Positions 1 through 10,844 of a DNA stretch of 64,000 nt are shown piece after piece; within the stretch, counting starts at the first letter, position 1; each line of letters begins with the position of its first letter. This DNA comes from Euglena gracilis (Eukaryota > Euglenida > Euglenophyceae > Euglenales): contig CP154956.1 in the NCBI GenBank assembly GCA_039621445.1, forward strand, positions 35,003,437-35,067,436, written 5' to 3'. The translations under genes and the position numbers were made by a program. The notes beneath the pieces were generated by a model, which ran no database searches, had not been told where the DNA came from, and was given only the letters and a program-made list of their open reading frames with translations.

Positions 1-1904
1 GGGTCTTATTTTTGGGGGGTCCATTTTATGGGGGGGTCTTATTTTGGGGGGGGGTTACAATGTGTTTCGCCCATTTGTGCAAATTTTTCTCAAAAAGTTG
101 GAGGGGGCTGGCTAAAGTGTCACGTCAGAGATGACCAATTGAATCCACGACATTCATGAATGTCAACTTGCCATCTTGATGGAGGCGCAGGCAAAAATCC
201 TGCAAGGGAGTTGGGAAGAGGTCGCCAAGTGACAAAAGCATTATGACTTGATGGCCACGAATCACAACAAGGTGGCTAACACTGCCAAGGTCAGGGAAGC
301 CAAAACTTGGAAAGGTGGGAGGAAGGAATGCACGGGGAGACTGACAACCCGAAAATGCCTTCTTTCACACCACCCAAAGTTGATGCATTTTCCTTTTGAA
401 CAACCAAAAAAAGTGCCAACTGTTCTGACATAACTTCATTGACGTTCCCAAATTTGTGTGTATATTTCCTTTGACTCACCAAAGAATGTGGACACCCTCT
501 TTGTGGACATGAACACAAAATACAGGGTGAGACACCTTTTTCCTCAGTTTCACTCACTAATTTTCAGTTTCACTCACTCATCGAAATCCAAGGTGTATTT
601 GACGCAGGAGGGGCGGGGGAACACTTTGTAGGGAATCACCCTGACCCCCCCCCCCCCGTTCGCCCCCTTACAGGTTGATGGTTTTGGGAAGATTGCACCT
701 GAGATCCAAAACCAGCACAAAGATTTTTTATTTTGAGCATGTTTTCTTGGAGAACTGACAATAGCAAGTTACAAAAAAAAAGAACGAAAACATGTTTTTT
801 TGAATTCTTTGTATACACAGACCCAAAATTGCTTGAAACCGTGTATGGGGGCTCTGGTTTCACGCCCGAACCGGCGTCCAGGACGTCAAAAAAATTATCC
901 TTGCCCCAACAAGAAACGATACTCATTCGCACCCTCACCCTTCGACTCTGCCATTTGGGGGGTGGAGGTCGTATTGCGAACAAGTACCCAAAAAAAAACA
1001 GTTGGCCCACTTGTGATGGGTGAAGGTCGTGACCTTGCGTGTGTCCATTTGTTTCTTCCAATTTGTTCGGCATGAATGCTAATCCTAGAATGTCCCCCCC
1101 CGCAACCACTGCACACATTCCCCATTTGGTGTCCTCTCACCTGGAAATTCTGATCATGGTGTATCCCAAAGAGCCATGTTCAAAAACAGCATTTCTTTGG
1201 ATTTTCTCTCCACCCAACAACCCAGTTCCATCAGCTCTCTTACTCTCGCCGTGTGACCAAAAAAACAACACCAGTGCTTGAATAGAATTTTTTTTGAAAG
1301 GGAAATCGTTAGGATGTTCTTATCGACTTTTTTAGGGGACAAGATTTTGGGGAGTGTTCCCCCCATCCCCCCCCCCCCCGTGACCCCCCCCCCCGACCCG
1401 AACCACCCCCTTGGCCATTTTTGGGTGTGAATGTACGTTGGGCAGAACAAGGAGACACTAATGCCTTGTAAAACTTCATTTTTTTTAAAAAAAACGTTTT
1501 TTGCCATTCTTTTCTCTCAAAAAAAACACGTTTTTGTTGTTGTTTTTTGGGGGGTCGAAAATTTTCCAGCAAAAATCCATAAAATGGACCCCCCCATGAA
1601 TAAGACCCCCCCTCGGGCTTTCCAGCAACCGACCCATGAAATGGACCCGGGGTCTTATTTTTGGGGGGGTTTAGGTTGACGACAAAAAAATTCATTTTTT
1701 CCTCGTTTTTTCTTTCTTAACCCCTCTTTCCTTTCTTTACAAACAAATTGCAAAGAAGTTCATTTTTTTTGCCTCTTTGACACCTCTTTGACACCAGGAA
1801 AGATGAAGATGGTGAATCCATTGTTGTGGATTCCCGTCAGCAAGGCTGCTCGATTAATCCCATGGACAGATACCGAACGATTATGGCCGATTAATCGGGG
1901 GGGG
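1..1904. other. No gene recognised; repeat fragments
   Basis: No reading frame here looks like a protein. The stretch opens with G-rich ggtcttatttttgggg blocks (1-60); an inverted counterpart (aataagacccccc) and a direct one lie at 1600-1672. A fragment of the dispersed repeat called R1 here (accgtgtatgggggctctgg, then cacgcccgaaccggcgtcc) is at 836-892. Paired C and G runs occur at 640-660 and 1360-1405. A short stretch rich in attaatcg is at 1850-1900. Confidence 0.6.
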
Positions 1905-2710
1905 GGGTCGGAACGGTTCGGGCGGGAAATTTCCTGCCCGAACCGGCGTCCTGGACGCCAGTTCGGGCGTGAAACCGGCGTCTAGGAGACCCAAAATAAA
2001 ATGCGTCCTAGACACAGGTTTCACGCCCGAACCGGCGTTTGGGACACAGTTCTCAATATAGAAACCGTGTCTGGGGGCTCCGGATTCACACCCGAACCGA
2101 CGTCTGGGACACCGGTTCGGGCGGGAAATTTCTGCATCAAACAAGCTCCCAGACGCCAATTTGAGTGAACCCAGCGTCTTGGGGACCCAAAAAAAAAAGT
2201 GGCAACAAGTGTCCAAAAGGGTTTGCGGACATATGTGGTGAGCATTTTTGAGCAATTTTTGGGTGGTCTTCGGCCAGAGATTGGGGTTTTTTTGGGCAGC
2301 AATTTGCCTTTGGTCAATTTTGGGGAATGTCTGAAATAGGATACCATGCAGCATGGCTGAAATCTGAGGCCATCTGCTGAGAGTCCTTGAGAAGAGCTTT
2401 CAATCAAGGAGCAACATGACAGCAGAAAAGGGGAATTTCGAATTGCGAACAGGGTTGGAACATGCGATCACCGATTTTCAGAGCGCTGTGCAGTGTGGCT
2501 GAGTTCTGTCGGTACCAAGCAAAAGGTCTTGGTGAGAGCTTTAGGTTGAGATGCAATATGGTACCTGAACTGTGGGATTCGAAAAATCAATATGTCAAAT
2601 TTTGGAATGCACGATTGCTGAAAATAAGAGCTCTGTGCATTATGGCTGAATTCTGTGGCCATCTGTCAAAAGCCCTCTTTCTATACAGATTTTGTGGGTA
2701 TCCCCCTTAT
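1905..2710 (+). repeat. Dispersed repeat R1/R2, copy 1
   Basis: The left part has several copies of a palindrome-rich motif (cacgcccgaaccggcgtc). The right part has paragraphs such as ctgtgcagtgtggctgagttc and gccatctg. The same order recurs at 45040-45770, where it is split by another insertion. The left part recurs at 59525-59860, and the right part recurs in reverse at 60440-60720. This looks like an old interspersed element of about 800 bp. No protein is recognised in it. Confidence 0.6.
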
Positions 2711-2739
2711 TCAGCCAGACACTTCAGCCAGACCATGCG

Positions 2740-2812
2740 GGCCCAGGGTGACGTCTCTTTTGGACCTCGCCACAAGGAGAACCTCCTCGTGACTCCCTGT
2801 GCGTCCACAGGT
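2740..2812 (+). repeat. Short shared block, copy 1
   Basis: About 60 bases (acgtctcttttggacctcgc, followed by acaaggagaacctcctc) are shared almost identically with 9412-9470. The unit carries the inverted words ggagaacctcc and gaggttctcc. Its function is unknown. Confidence 0.6.
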
Positions 2813-2872
2813 CGATGGTGCACATACAGATACCCCCAACGCTAGACTTTGGGGTGGCCGCCTTTGTCCTGA

Positions 2873-3095
2873 GGGGGTTGGTACACCGTGGCGAGGTGGT
2901 CCGAATAGGGGGGGGGAGGGGGGGTAAATGGCATGGCGAGGGGATCTCGGAGGGGGGGAGGGGTGTACCATGGTTGCAAAATTAAAAATGTAACGGGTGG
3001 CGTGGCGAGGGGGTCCGGCTAGGGGAGGGGGGCAGGGGGGGAAATGGTGTGGCGAGCCTCTCGGAGAGGGGGGGGGAGTACCAACCCCCCTGAGG
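2873..3095 (-). repeat. Short foldback element R3, copy 1 (reverse)
   Basis: The ends are gggggttggtacacc and gtaccaacccccc, and the inside is made of tggcgaggggntcnga blocks. The same build is seen in the other direction at 44613-44853, 45326-45571 and 49235-49505. It looks like a MITE-like non-coding element. Confidence 0.55.
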
Positions 3096-3408
3096 CGGGT
3101 GACCCCCAGAGGGTGCTTCCTCCTTGAAGTGGCCAATCTGCAACCAAGGGACACAGACGTTCATCCTCGTGGGGGAGCAAAAGTTGAGTGTGGTTGCCTT
3201 TTGAAGAGGGACCCTGCAATTTCTTCATTTTTCCACATTTGGCAATCATCATTTTTGTGCCATCCTCGGTCTCCCCTTGGTGGAAGTTCAGGCATTGAAT
3301 ATAAAGCGTTTAAAACAGAAACATTTGCCCTTTCGATTAAAACCTATTTTCTGGGCCCGACGCCTGTCTTGAAATTCTACTGACATTAACGGATTTCAGG
3401 CTGAAATT

Positions 3409-3536
3409 GTTTATGTCGGTCGATTTCCATTCAGGCGCCCGTTTATGTCGGTCGATTTCCATTCAGGCGCCCGTTTATGTCGGTCGATTTCCATTCAGGC
3501 GCCCGTTTATGTCGGTCGATTTCCATTCCATTGAAA
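3409..3536 (+). repeat. 32-bp tandem array, four units
   Basis: Four head-to-tail units of gtttatgtcggtcgatttcc plus attcaggcgccc, 32 bases each, with no spacers. The same unit forms arrays inside the larger R4 elements at about 4546-4708 and 17486-17680. Confidence 0.85.
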
Positions 3537-3880
3537 TCTGTTGCTGGTCAGATTGGGAATTTTTAGGGACTTTTTGGGCATTTTGGATTTCCCTTTTTTC
3601 GACATTTTGGGTCCTATGGGGTTGTGGAGGAGTTATGGATCAGACAAAAACCAAATTTTGTGGCCAAGTGATCACAGCTGGCTGAACTTCGGATGGAACA
3701 GACGGAAGGACGGTATTTAAGATTATTATTTTCTGGATCTTCAGACAAAGCATTTGGCAAATTTGTCCTGAACAGTTGTCATCATTGGTCATATGAAAGA
3801 AAAGCTTTCGGGTGAGGAGTGATTTGGCAATGTCAAACCTATTTTCTGGGCTTGACGCCTGTATTGCAATTATATTGGGG
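3533..3880 (+). repeat. Dispersed repeat R5, copy 1
   Basis: About 350 bases, from ttgaaatctgttgctggtca to the phrase gcttgacgcctgtattgcaa, recur in the same direction at 15493-15845 with few differences. It abuts the 32-bp array here but not at the second site. No coding potential is recognised. Confidence 0.75.
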
Positions 3881-3884
3881 GTGA

Positions 3885-4224
3885 GGCGGGTTGCGGGGGG
3901 GGTTGCGGGGGGGTTGCGGGGGGGGTTGCGGGGGAAAAACCGATTTCTCCAGGTCAAAATTAGGAATCACCAAGTCGCAAAATTTGGATGATGCCACCAA
4001 AAATTAGGCATTCCCACACATCAAATTAGGATTTCGGTTCCAAATTGGGCATCGCCAACCCAAAATTTTGACCCATTTGCCCTGATTGGAGCCAAAAATG
4101 TGCACGACAACTATATTTTAACCAAAATTAGGCATCTCCCACCCGAAAGAAATTTTCCCAGAACTGGGCCTCCGGTCGGGTTGCGGGGGGGTTGCGGGGG
4201 GGGTTGCGGGGGGGTTGCGGGGGG
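3885..4224 (+). repeat. Tandem ggttgcgggggg blocks flanking an R6 fragment
   Basis: Short tandem ggttgcggggg units at 3888-3935 and 4176-4224 flank a stretch with repeated aaattaggcatc and aattaggaatcacc phrases. This aattagg family (R6) recurs at about 5580-5760, 11555-11750, 12575-12730, 15110-15185, 46230-46370 and 48645-48830. No gene is seen. Confidence 0.6.
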
Positions 4225-4917
4225 AACACCCCCATTGACATCATCGGATTTCGGGCCAAAACTGTGTTCATAGCAACATGGCTTTGGTCAAAATCTGTGT
4301 TTCCAAAAAAACGGAGACTCTGGCCTGAGTCTGCGTTTCGAAACGCAGACTCAGGTCAGAGTCTGCGTTTAAGACGCAGTTCTTGATAGAGATTGAAAAA
4401 AGAAAAAAGAATTCCGGGAAAAAAGGCAAAAGGTTGGTCGACATTAACGGGCTTCAGGCTGAAACTGACAATGTCCCAAAAAGGAACAAAAAGGCATTCA
4501 ACAAAGGAAACAAAAGGTTGGTCGATTTCCAAGACATCGGAAACCGTTTATGTCAGTCGATTTCCATTCAGGCGCCCGTTTATGCCAGTCGATTTCCATT
4601 CAGGCGCCCGTTTATGTCGGTCGATTTCCATTCAGGCGCCCGTTTATGTCGGTCGATTTCCATTCAGGCGCCATTTATGTCAGTCGATTTCCATTCAGGC
4701 GCCCGTTAATGGGCCAAAAACCACTTTTTTGACCATATTTCCGTCCAGGCGGTTCGGTCGAATGATTATCAAGACAGGCGTCGGGCCCAGACAAAATAGG
4801 TTTTTAGAAAAATCGACCGACACTAACAGATTCAGCAGGGGCGCCGGGTGCGAGCGAGCGAAGCGAGCCGCCCGGCGCCCCTGCAGAATCTGTTAGTGTC
4901 GGTCGATTTTTGTATAA
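4225..4917 (+). repeat. Compound repeat R4, copy 1
   Basis: The element starts with acatcatcggatttcgggcc. It carries palindromic gagtctgcgtttcgaaacgc blocks, then the 32-bp unit in about five copies (4546-4708), then a link (aatgattatcaagacaggcg), and ends in a long hairpin. A second copy in the same direction with the same order of parts lies at 17139-17887. No protein is recognised. Confidence 0.8.
4807..4917. repeat. Long perfect-type hairpin ending R4 copy 1
   Basis: An inverted repeat with arms of about 45 bases (aaaatcgaccgacactaaca against its complement). Its centre is a second palindrome built from cgagcgaagcgag between ggcgccggg and cccggcgcc. The same hairpin ends the second R4 copy at 17778-17882, with the central loop inverted. 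Confidence 0.85.
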
Positions 4918-4929
4918 AAACACTGATAT

Positions 4930-5400
4930 TTTTCAGGGCATAGTTTGTCCCTGCGTTAGTCAAGCGGAGAGAGGGCCGGCTTCGATCGGCACCATCCGTC
5001 GGACGCGCGGGTTCGATCCCCGGATTGGACCAGTCACGGCATCGCGACGCTGCTGGGCGGGGTTAGGAATGAACGCTGTACAGCGGGAAGTTACAATGGC
5101 GTCGCTGGTGGGCAAACAAATCGGTGGATCGTCCCACCGTGCCCGACGGGTGAGCGCCGCAACCATGTGTTACGGCGGTTGCCTGCCTTGCGTCGTAGCA
5201 TCATCTGGCTTCGGCCTTCAGCTCGGCAAGGTAGACAACAGTACCCGTTGGTTACGGTGGTTCGAGACCCTGGTCGGGGATGGAGGACCTCGAGTGCCTC
5301 GTACCCCAGGGCTAATGCCCCCCGGCGGAGTGTGGCTCCACGGGCGAGAAATGAAAGGAGCAGTGGCGGAAAGTAAAAAAAAGGGCATAGTTTTAAACAC
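4930..5400 (+). other. Possible tRNA-derived SINE-like stretch
   Basis: Two matches to the pol III B-box word GGTTCGANNCC occur: ggttcgatccc at about 5008 and ggttcgagacc at about 5259. The first is followed by ggattggaccag, which resembles a tRNA 3' end. The stretch runs to a short A-rich tract near 5373. No full cloverleaf can be folded by eye. It could be a tRNA-derived retroposon or chance. Confidence 0.25.
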
Positions 5401-5409
5401 TTCGCAATT

Positions 5410-6340
5410 CGCAAAAATGGAGGTGCCTAATATGTCACTGGAAGACTGTGTATGCGGAGGCATTCTTTCATGCAGAATGGCTGCTTTCTTTCATACAGGC
5501 AACAAGTTGAGGCCCATGGGGGTGGTTCGGGTCACCGGGGGGGGGGTCACGGGGGGGTCACGGGGGGGTCACGGGGGGAACACCACGTTTTTGGTGGCAA
5601 AATTAGGAATCACCGAGCCGGAATTTTTGTGGAAAAATTCCACAAATTAGGAATCCCCACACCTAAAATTAGGAATTTGACACTAAATTAGGAATCACCA
5701 AGCCCAAATTTGAAAATTTTACACCTCAAAATTAGGAATCTGCATGAGATTTTATCAAATTAGGCCGGGGGGACAATTTACGCCCAGGGACTGTATGTGC
5801 TTTTGGTGCGTCCGCATTGCATCGGGAACCATGCTGTGTGTGCCGGCTTCACCGGTTGAAGCCGGCCTACCTTCGGCCTGCCGCCACTTCTTGGCTGTGA
5901 CTTGAGTGTGGCACAGTGTGCGGTTTTTGCCGACGGTGATGCTCTTGGGGATGTGTGTGTTCCACCTTGATCTCAGCTGTCTGTTATTCCTATCTGCTAT
6001 TAGCAATCTCACCATTGTAAGTAGTGCAATTGGTAACGGTGGTGGGGCGAACCGAATCCACCGACCAGTGGCCCAGCCTACTGGATTTTAGGTTCAGCGG
6101 AGTTTGGGCTATGTACAAAAGGTATAGGGGGGGACAGTGGATGAGAGGTGTTCAAAATAGTGTAGTAGTTTTGTGTAGTGTGTTAGTGTAGAAGTAGTTG
6201 GTCAGTGGGACTTTTTTTTTGCGGCTGGGCTTCCTCAATAGAGTACACTCACAAAATCACGGTGGGTAGCACAGCTTCACCCAGACCGTGCCCCGGGCCC
6301 AGGGAAACGGGAGATGTGCCACAGGAGGTGGACTCACGTT
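5410..6340. other. No gene recognised
   Basis: A block at 5515-5580 has ggggggtcac repeats and leads into R6 phrases (aaattaggaatc) up to 5760. A small palindrome (gccggcttcaccggttgaagccggc) is near 5840. From 5870 to 6340 I see no repeat and no convincing coding stretch. Confidence 0.5.
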
Positions 6341-6342
6341 TG

Positions 6343-6580
6343 GTGGAACCGCGGCCGACCGCGGCCGGCCGCGGTCGGCCGCGGCCACCCTTCGTGGTGG
6401 AAAAACGGCTGACCGCGGCCGACCGCGGTTCCACTTTGGGAAATTTTTTTTTCCCCAAAGTGGAACCGCGGTCGACCGCGGTCGACCGCGGTTCCACTTT
6501 CATGATTTTTGAACCACCCTGTGGTGGGATGACGGTCAGCCGCGGTCAGCCGCGGTCAGCCGCGGCCAACCGTCATCCCA
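6343..6580. repeat. CCGCGG palindrome cluster 1
   Basis: A dense series of CCGCGGNCNNCCGCGG words lies between ggtggaaccgcgg-type ends. At least three nested hairpins are evident, one centred on ccgcggccggccgcgg, one on ggaaattttttttccc and one on gtcgaccgcggtcgac. A sister cluster is at 9165-9385. Confidence 0.75.
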
Positions 6581-6682
6581 CCATAGCAAGCCATCACTCA
6601 CATATCAAGCCTACTTGCATTGTGAAGAGTTGCAGATGAGCGAAGCGATCCTACCGCATTGACCTTAAAACCACCAGAAAGC

Positions 6683-6762
6683 TGGGTGGATCAGTGGTAG
6701 AGCATGGCGTCTGTGAGCCAGAGGTCGTGGGTTCGAGCCCCACATCCACTCGGTGACCCTTT
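6683..6762 (+). tRNA. tRNA-like sequence, probably a degenerate tRNA or SINE head
   Basis: A good T arm (gtggg ttcgagc cccac) and a D-loop phrase (agtggtagagc) are present, with a T6 tract soon after (6758-6764) that could stop pol III. A possible acceptor helix pairs ggtggat (6687-6693) with atccact (6743-6749), but it overlaps the D stem. The anticodon arm is poor (tggc/gcca with an eight-base loop), so no anticodon can be assigned. A working tRNA is unlikely; a pseudo-tRNA or tRNA-derived repeat is more likely. Confidence 0.35.
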
Positions 6763-6839
6763 TTTCTCAGGGTTCCGAAGCTTTTGTTGTGAAGCCAAAC
6801 AACCCAGAAAAATGGTCCTCCTATACAGAAATATTTTTT

Positions 6840-8885
6840 ATTTTTTCTCCCCATGTTTTAAACCCCTACCTGAACCCCGACCTAACCCTATACCTTTGAA
6901 CGAACCCCTTTCATCCGCCAACCCCTTCTCGGGTGCAAGTCGACCTTACCCTATCCCTTTGATTAACAAAATTAACACCTTTTATCTGCCGACCCGTTTT
7001 ATTTGCCAACCCCTTCTCGGGTGCAAGTCGACCTAACCCTATCCCTTTCATTAACAAAATGAACCCCTTTTATTTGCCAACCCCTTCTCGGGTGCAAGTC
7101 GACCTAACCCTATCCCTTTCATTAACAAAATAAACCCCTTTTATTTGCCAACCCCTTCTCGGGTGCAAGCCGACCTAACCCTATTCCTTCCATTAACAAA
7201 ATAAACCCCTTTTATCTGCCGACCCGTTTTATTTGCCAACCCCTTCTCGGGTGCAAGTCGACCTAACCCTATCCCTTTCATTGACAAAATAAACCCCTTT
7301 TATCCGCCAACCCCTTTTCGGGTGCAAGTCGACCTAACCCTATCCCTTTCATTAACAAAATAAACCCCTTTTATCTGCCAACCCCTTTTGGAGTGCAAAG
7401 TCGACCTAACCCTATCCCTTTCATTAACAAAATTAACCCCTTTTATCTGCCAACCCCTTTTGGAGTGCAAGTCGACCTAACCCTATCCCTTTCATTAACA
7501 AAATTAACCCCTTTTATCTGCCAACCCCTTTTGGAGTGCAAGTCGACCTAACCCTATCCCTTTCATTAACAAAATTAACCCCTTTTATCTGCCAACCCCT
7601 TTTATTTGCCAACCACTTCTCGGGTGCAAGTCGACCTAACCCTATCCCTTTCATTGACAAAATAAACCCCTTTTATCCGCCAACCCCTTTTCGGGTGCAA
7701 GTCGACCTAACCCTATCCCTTTCATTAACAAAATAAACCCCTTTTATCTGCCAACCCCTTTTGGAGTGCAAGTCGACCTAACCCCATCCCTTTCATTAAC
7801 AAAATTAACCCCTTTTATCTGCCAACCCCTTTTGGAGTGCAAGTCGACCTAACCCTATCCCTTTCATTAACAAAATTAACCCCTTTTATCTGCCAACCCC
7901 TTTTGGAGTGCAAGTCGACCTAACCCTATCCCTTTCATTAACAAAATTAACTTCTTTTATCTGCCAACTCCTTTTGGAGTGCAAGTCGACCTAACCCTAT
8001 CCCTTTCATTAACAAAATTAACCCCTTTTATCTGCCAACCCCTTTTATTTGCCAACCACTTCTCGGGTGCAAGTCGACCTAACCCTATCCCTTTCATTAA
8101 CAAAATAAACCCCTTTTATCCGCCAACCCCTTTTCGGGTGCAAGTCGACCTAACCCCATTCCTTCCATTAACAAAATAAACCCCTTTTATCTGCCGACCC
8201 GTTTTATTTGCCAACCCCTTCTCGGGTGCAAGTCGACCTAACCCTATCCCTTTCATTAACAAAATAAACCCCTTTTATCTGCCAACCCCTTCTCGGGTGC
8301 AAGTCGACCTAACCCTATCCCTTTCATTAACAAAATGAACCCCTTTTATCTGCCAACCCCTTTTGGAGTGCAAGTCGACCTAACCCTATCCCTTTCATTA
8401 ACAAAATTAACCCCTTTTATCTGCCAACCCCTTATATTTGCCAACCACTTCTCGGGTGCAAGTCGACCTAACCCTATCCCTTTCATTAACAAAATTAACC
8501 CCTTTTATCCGCCAACCCCTTTTCGGGTGCAAGTCGACCTAACCCTATTCCTTCCATTAACAAAATAAACCCCTTTTATCTGCCGACCCGTTTTATTTGC
8601 CAACCCCTTCTCTGGTGCAAGTCGACCTAACCCTATCCCTTTCATTAACAAAATAAACCCCTTTTATCCGCCAACCCCTTCTCGGGTGCAAGTCGACCTA
8701 ACCCTATCCCTTTCATTAACAAAATAAACCGCTTTTATTTGCCAACCCCTTCTCGGGTGCAAGTCGACCTAACCCTATCCCTTTGATTAACAAAACGAAC
8801 CCCTTTCATCCGCCAACCCCTTTTGGAGTGCAAGTCGACCTAACCCTATCCCTTTCATTAACAAAATAAACCCCTTTTATCCGCC
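6840..8885 (+). repeat. 71-bp minisatellite, about 28 units
   Basis: Units of about 71 bases contain gtgcaagtcgacctaaccct and catttcattaac-type blocks (ctttcattaacaaaat). Two main variants differ at the middle (ttttggagtgcaag against ttctcgggtgcaag), and some units carry an extra cccgttttatttgccaa insert, so a higher-order pattern may exist. Parts in the opposite direction occur at 20055-20245. Any open frames here are only the repeat. Confidence 0.9.
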
Positions 8886-8959
8886 AAAATCAAAAGAGAA
8901 ATGAAAAAATAAATATAAAAACAGAATTAAAAATAAAAAAGGTCACGTGAAATGACGTG

Positions 8960-9075
8960 ACGTGAGGGGGGGGTGTGGGTGTGGGGGGTGTGGGGGGTGT
9001 GGGGGGTGTGGGGGGTGTGGGGGGTGTGGGGGGTGTGGGGGGTGTGGGGGGTGTGGGGGGGTGTGGGGTCTGGGG
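8960..9075 (+). repeat. GTGTGGGGGG microsatellite
   Basis: About ten units of tgtggggggg sit in one block, so the + strand has many closely spaced G runs and could form quadruplexes. Confidence 0.85.
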
Positions 9076-9164
9076 CGCGATAAATTGGACACATGGGGGC
9101 AGGCAGGATAAAAGGTGGGCCGGCTGGTGATGGTGACCAATCAGTGCATAGATGGTCCGTCCTG

Positions 9165-9385
9165 GTGGAACCGCGGCTAACCGCGGCTGACCGCGGCCGG
9201 CCGCGGTTCCACCAGAGATACGTTGCAAAATGCTCCTGGTGGAACCGCGGCTGACCGCGGTTCCACCAACAACACTTTTCAAATTGCTCTTGGTGGAGGC
9301 CGCGGCCGGCCGCGGCCGGCCGTCATCCCACCATGGTGGACGCGACGGTCGCCGACGGTCGACCGCCGGTCCACCTCCTGTGATT
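9165..9385. repeat. CCGCGG palindrome cluster 2
   Basis: The same vocabulary as 6343-6580: tggtggaaccgcgg blocks, ccgcggccggccgcgg, and gacggtcgaccgccggtcc. It is followed directly by the short block shared with 2740-2812. Confidence 0.7.
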
Positions 9386-9411
9386 CCACCTCCTGTGGTA
9401 ACCCCCCCCCA

Positions 9412-9470
9412 GGGAAACGTCTCTTTTGGCCCTCGCCACAAGGAGAACCTCCTCATGACTCCCTGTGCTC
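9412..9470 (+). repeat. Short shared block, copy 2
   Basis: Nearly identical to 2740-2812 (acgtctcttttggccctcgc, then acaaggagaacctcctc). Confidence 0.6.
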
Positions 9471-9540
9471 TCACAGTCAGCGGTGGCTATACTGAGGGGT
9501 TTACAAAGAGATGTTCGGTGACTGGGTGAGAGGTCAGTGG

Positions 9541-10395
9541 GAAATGAGCTAGGCTCATCTTCAATATATAAAGTGCTAGGGGGGGGCCTTCTTTGGCGTG
9601 TTTGTGTCGTTACTGCTGCGAGTGGAAAATGAGCGAGGCTCACCTTCAATATGTAATGCTAGGGGGGAGGGGTGTGTGGCTCTTGTTGCCTTCGTTGGCG
9701 TGTTTGCCTCGGGTGGTTCTTGTGCTGCCTTTCTTGGGTGTGTGTATCATGCGGGGGAGGTGGTTGTGTGGCTGAAGGACTGTTTGTGCTTGGGTTGGTT
9801 GGATTGCACTGTTGTTATTTCTTGAGATGGGGTTCTCAATCAGTCAGTAGGAAGTAGGAAGGGAACGCGATATTTTTTAGGCATAGCCATACTGAATCTT
9901 CCATCCTCATCCATCAGAACAGCTTTGACCAGAAATGCTGTTTTGCCTCAACGAACAAAATAATATTCATAAATATTCAGTAATTCCAGCCATTCCTGGC
10001 TTCAATATAATTGTAGCAACTTTCACCGTCGTGAAAGAAGAACCTAAAGGAAGCCTGTTCAAGGAAAAAGTGAAGGGATTCAGAGGACTTGCAAAAACTG
10101 ATGCTTTACAGAGTTGATTCCATTGGAACGTAATTTCATCTTACAAAAAACGTATGAAAACTATCAAACCTTGTGGGCTTTTCTCTTGGAGAAAAAAATT
10201 AAAGAAAAGGGGGCTTCAATAAAGCTTGCAATGGCCAGGGGGAACATCCCCCCAGAGGAAATTGTGGGGTGATCAAACCCCCGACTTACCAACATCTCAA
10301 TCTCAACATGCAGTCTGCTAAGGAGAAGAAGAGGAGGAAAGAAACATACTGAAAAAGGCCCCGAGCGAGAAATTGGTGATGGATTTTTTTGGTGA
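9541..10395. other. No gene recognised; one local duplication
   Basis: An imperfect direct repeat (aaatgag, aggctca, ttcaatat, gctaggggg) occurs at about 9542-9582 and 9627-9668. The rest, 9670-10395, shows no recognisable gene or repeat. Confidence 0.45.
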
Positions 10396-10510
10396 CCATG
10401 ACTAGTCGCCAGCGACCATGGTCGCTAGCGACTAGCCGACCAGGTCTTGACTCGTCGCTATAGACCACTGGTGGTTGGGCCGACTAGTCGGCCCGACCAC
10501 TCTGAAGAAG
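10396..10510. repeat. Palindromic gtcgctagcgac / gactagtc stretch
   Basis: Overlapping inverted words, such as tcgccagcgaccatggtcgctagcgac and gccgactagtcggc, lie in about 110 bases. Confidence 0.5.
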
Positions 10511-10564
10511 TTTCCCAACCCCCCCCCCCCTCAATTAGCAAAAAATTTAGGGTGATATCTTCTT

Positions 10565-10765
10565 TTTGCACCTGTAAGTTCATTAGGGTGTGTGTCTCGA
10601 CCATCATTGCCTTGCACACACAAGGGGATTTTGTCGTTGGGGGGGGGCGGGGGCCCCTTGGGAGGAGGCTGAAGGCCGACTAAGTTCATCAGGGTGCGCG
10701 TTTCGGCCATCCTTGCCTTGCACACACAAAGGGATTTTGTTATTGGGGAGGCTGGGGGGTGGGGA
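10565..10765 (+). repeat. Tandem pair of an ~110-bp unit
   Basis: The phrase taagttcat-agggtg, then tcattgccttgcacacacaa, occurs at 10573 and again at 10682. Each copy is followed by ggattttgt and a G run. A short related piece lies at about 13670-13700. Confidence 0.6.
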
Positions 10766-10844
10766 GGGCGGCAGCCCCCCCCCTTCGCTAGATGGCCAAG
10801 GGCGCCAAAAGCCGCCTTTCGGGAGGTTGTTTACGGCGTTTACC

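Noticed and set aside
3409-3536. CRISPR-like direct repeats
   Set aside because: The units touch head to tail with no spacers and the window is eukaryotic; this is a tandem repeat.
4970-5045. A functional tRNA gene
   Set aside because: Only the B-box and T-arm words fit; no acceptor or anticodon helix could be found.
4910-5650. A 246-residue open frame
   Set aside because: It runs through a hairpin end, B-box-like words and G-run repeats, with no protein-like pattern.
7536-8568. Short repeated frames of 60-80 residues
   Set aside because: They are translations of the 71-bp minisatellite unit.
8890-9474. A proline-rich minus-strand frame
   Set aside because: The proline repeat is the tgtggggggg microsatellite read backwards.
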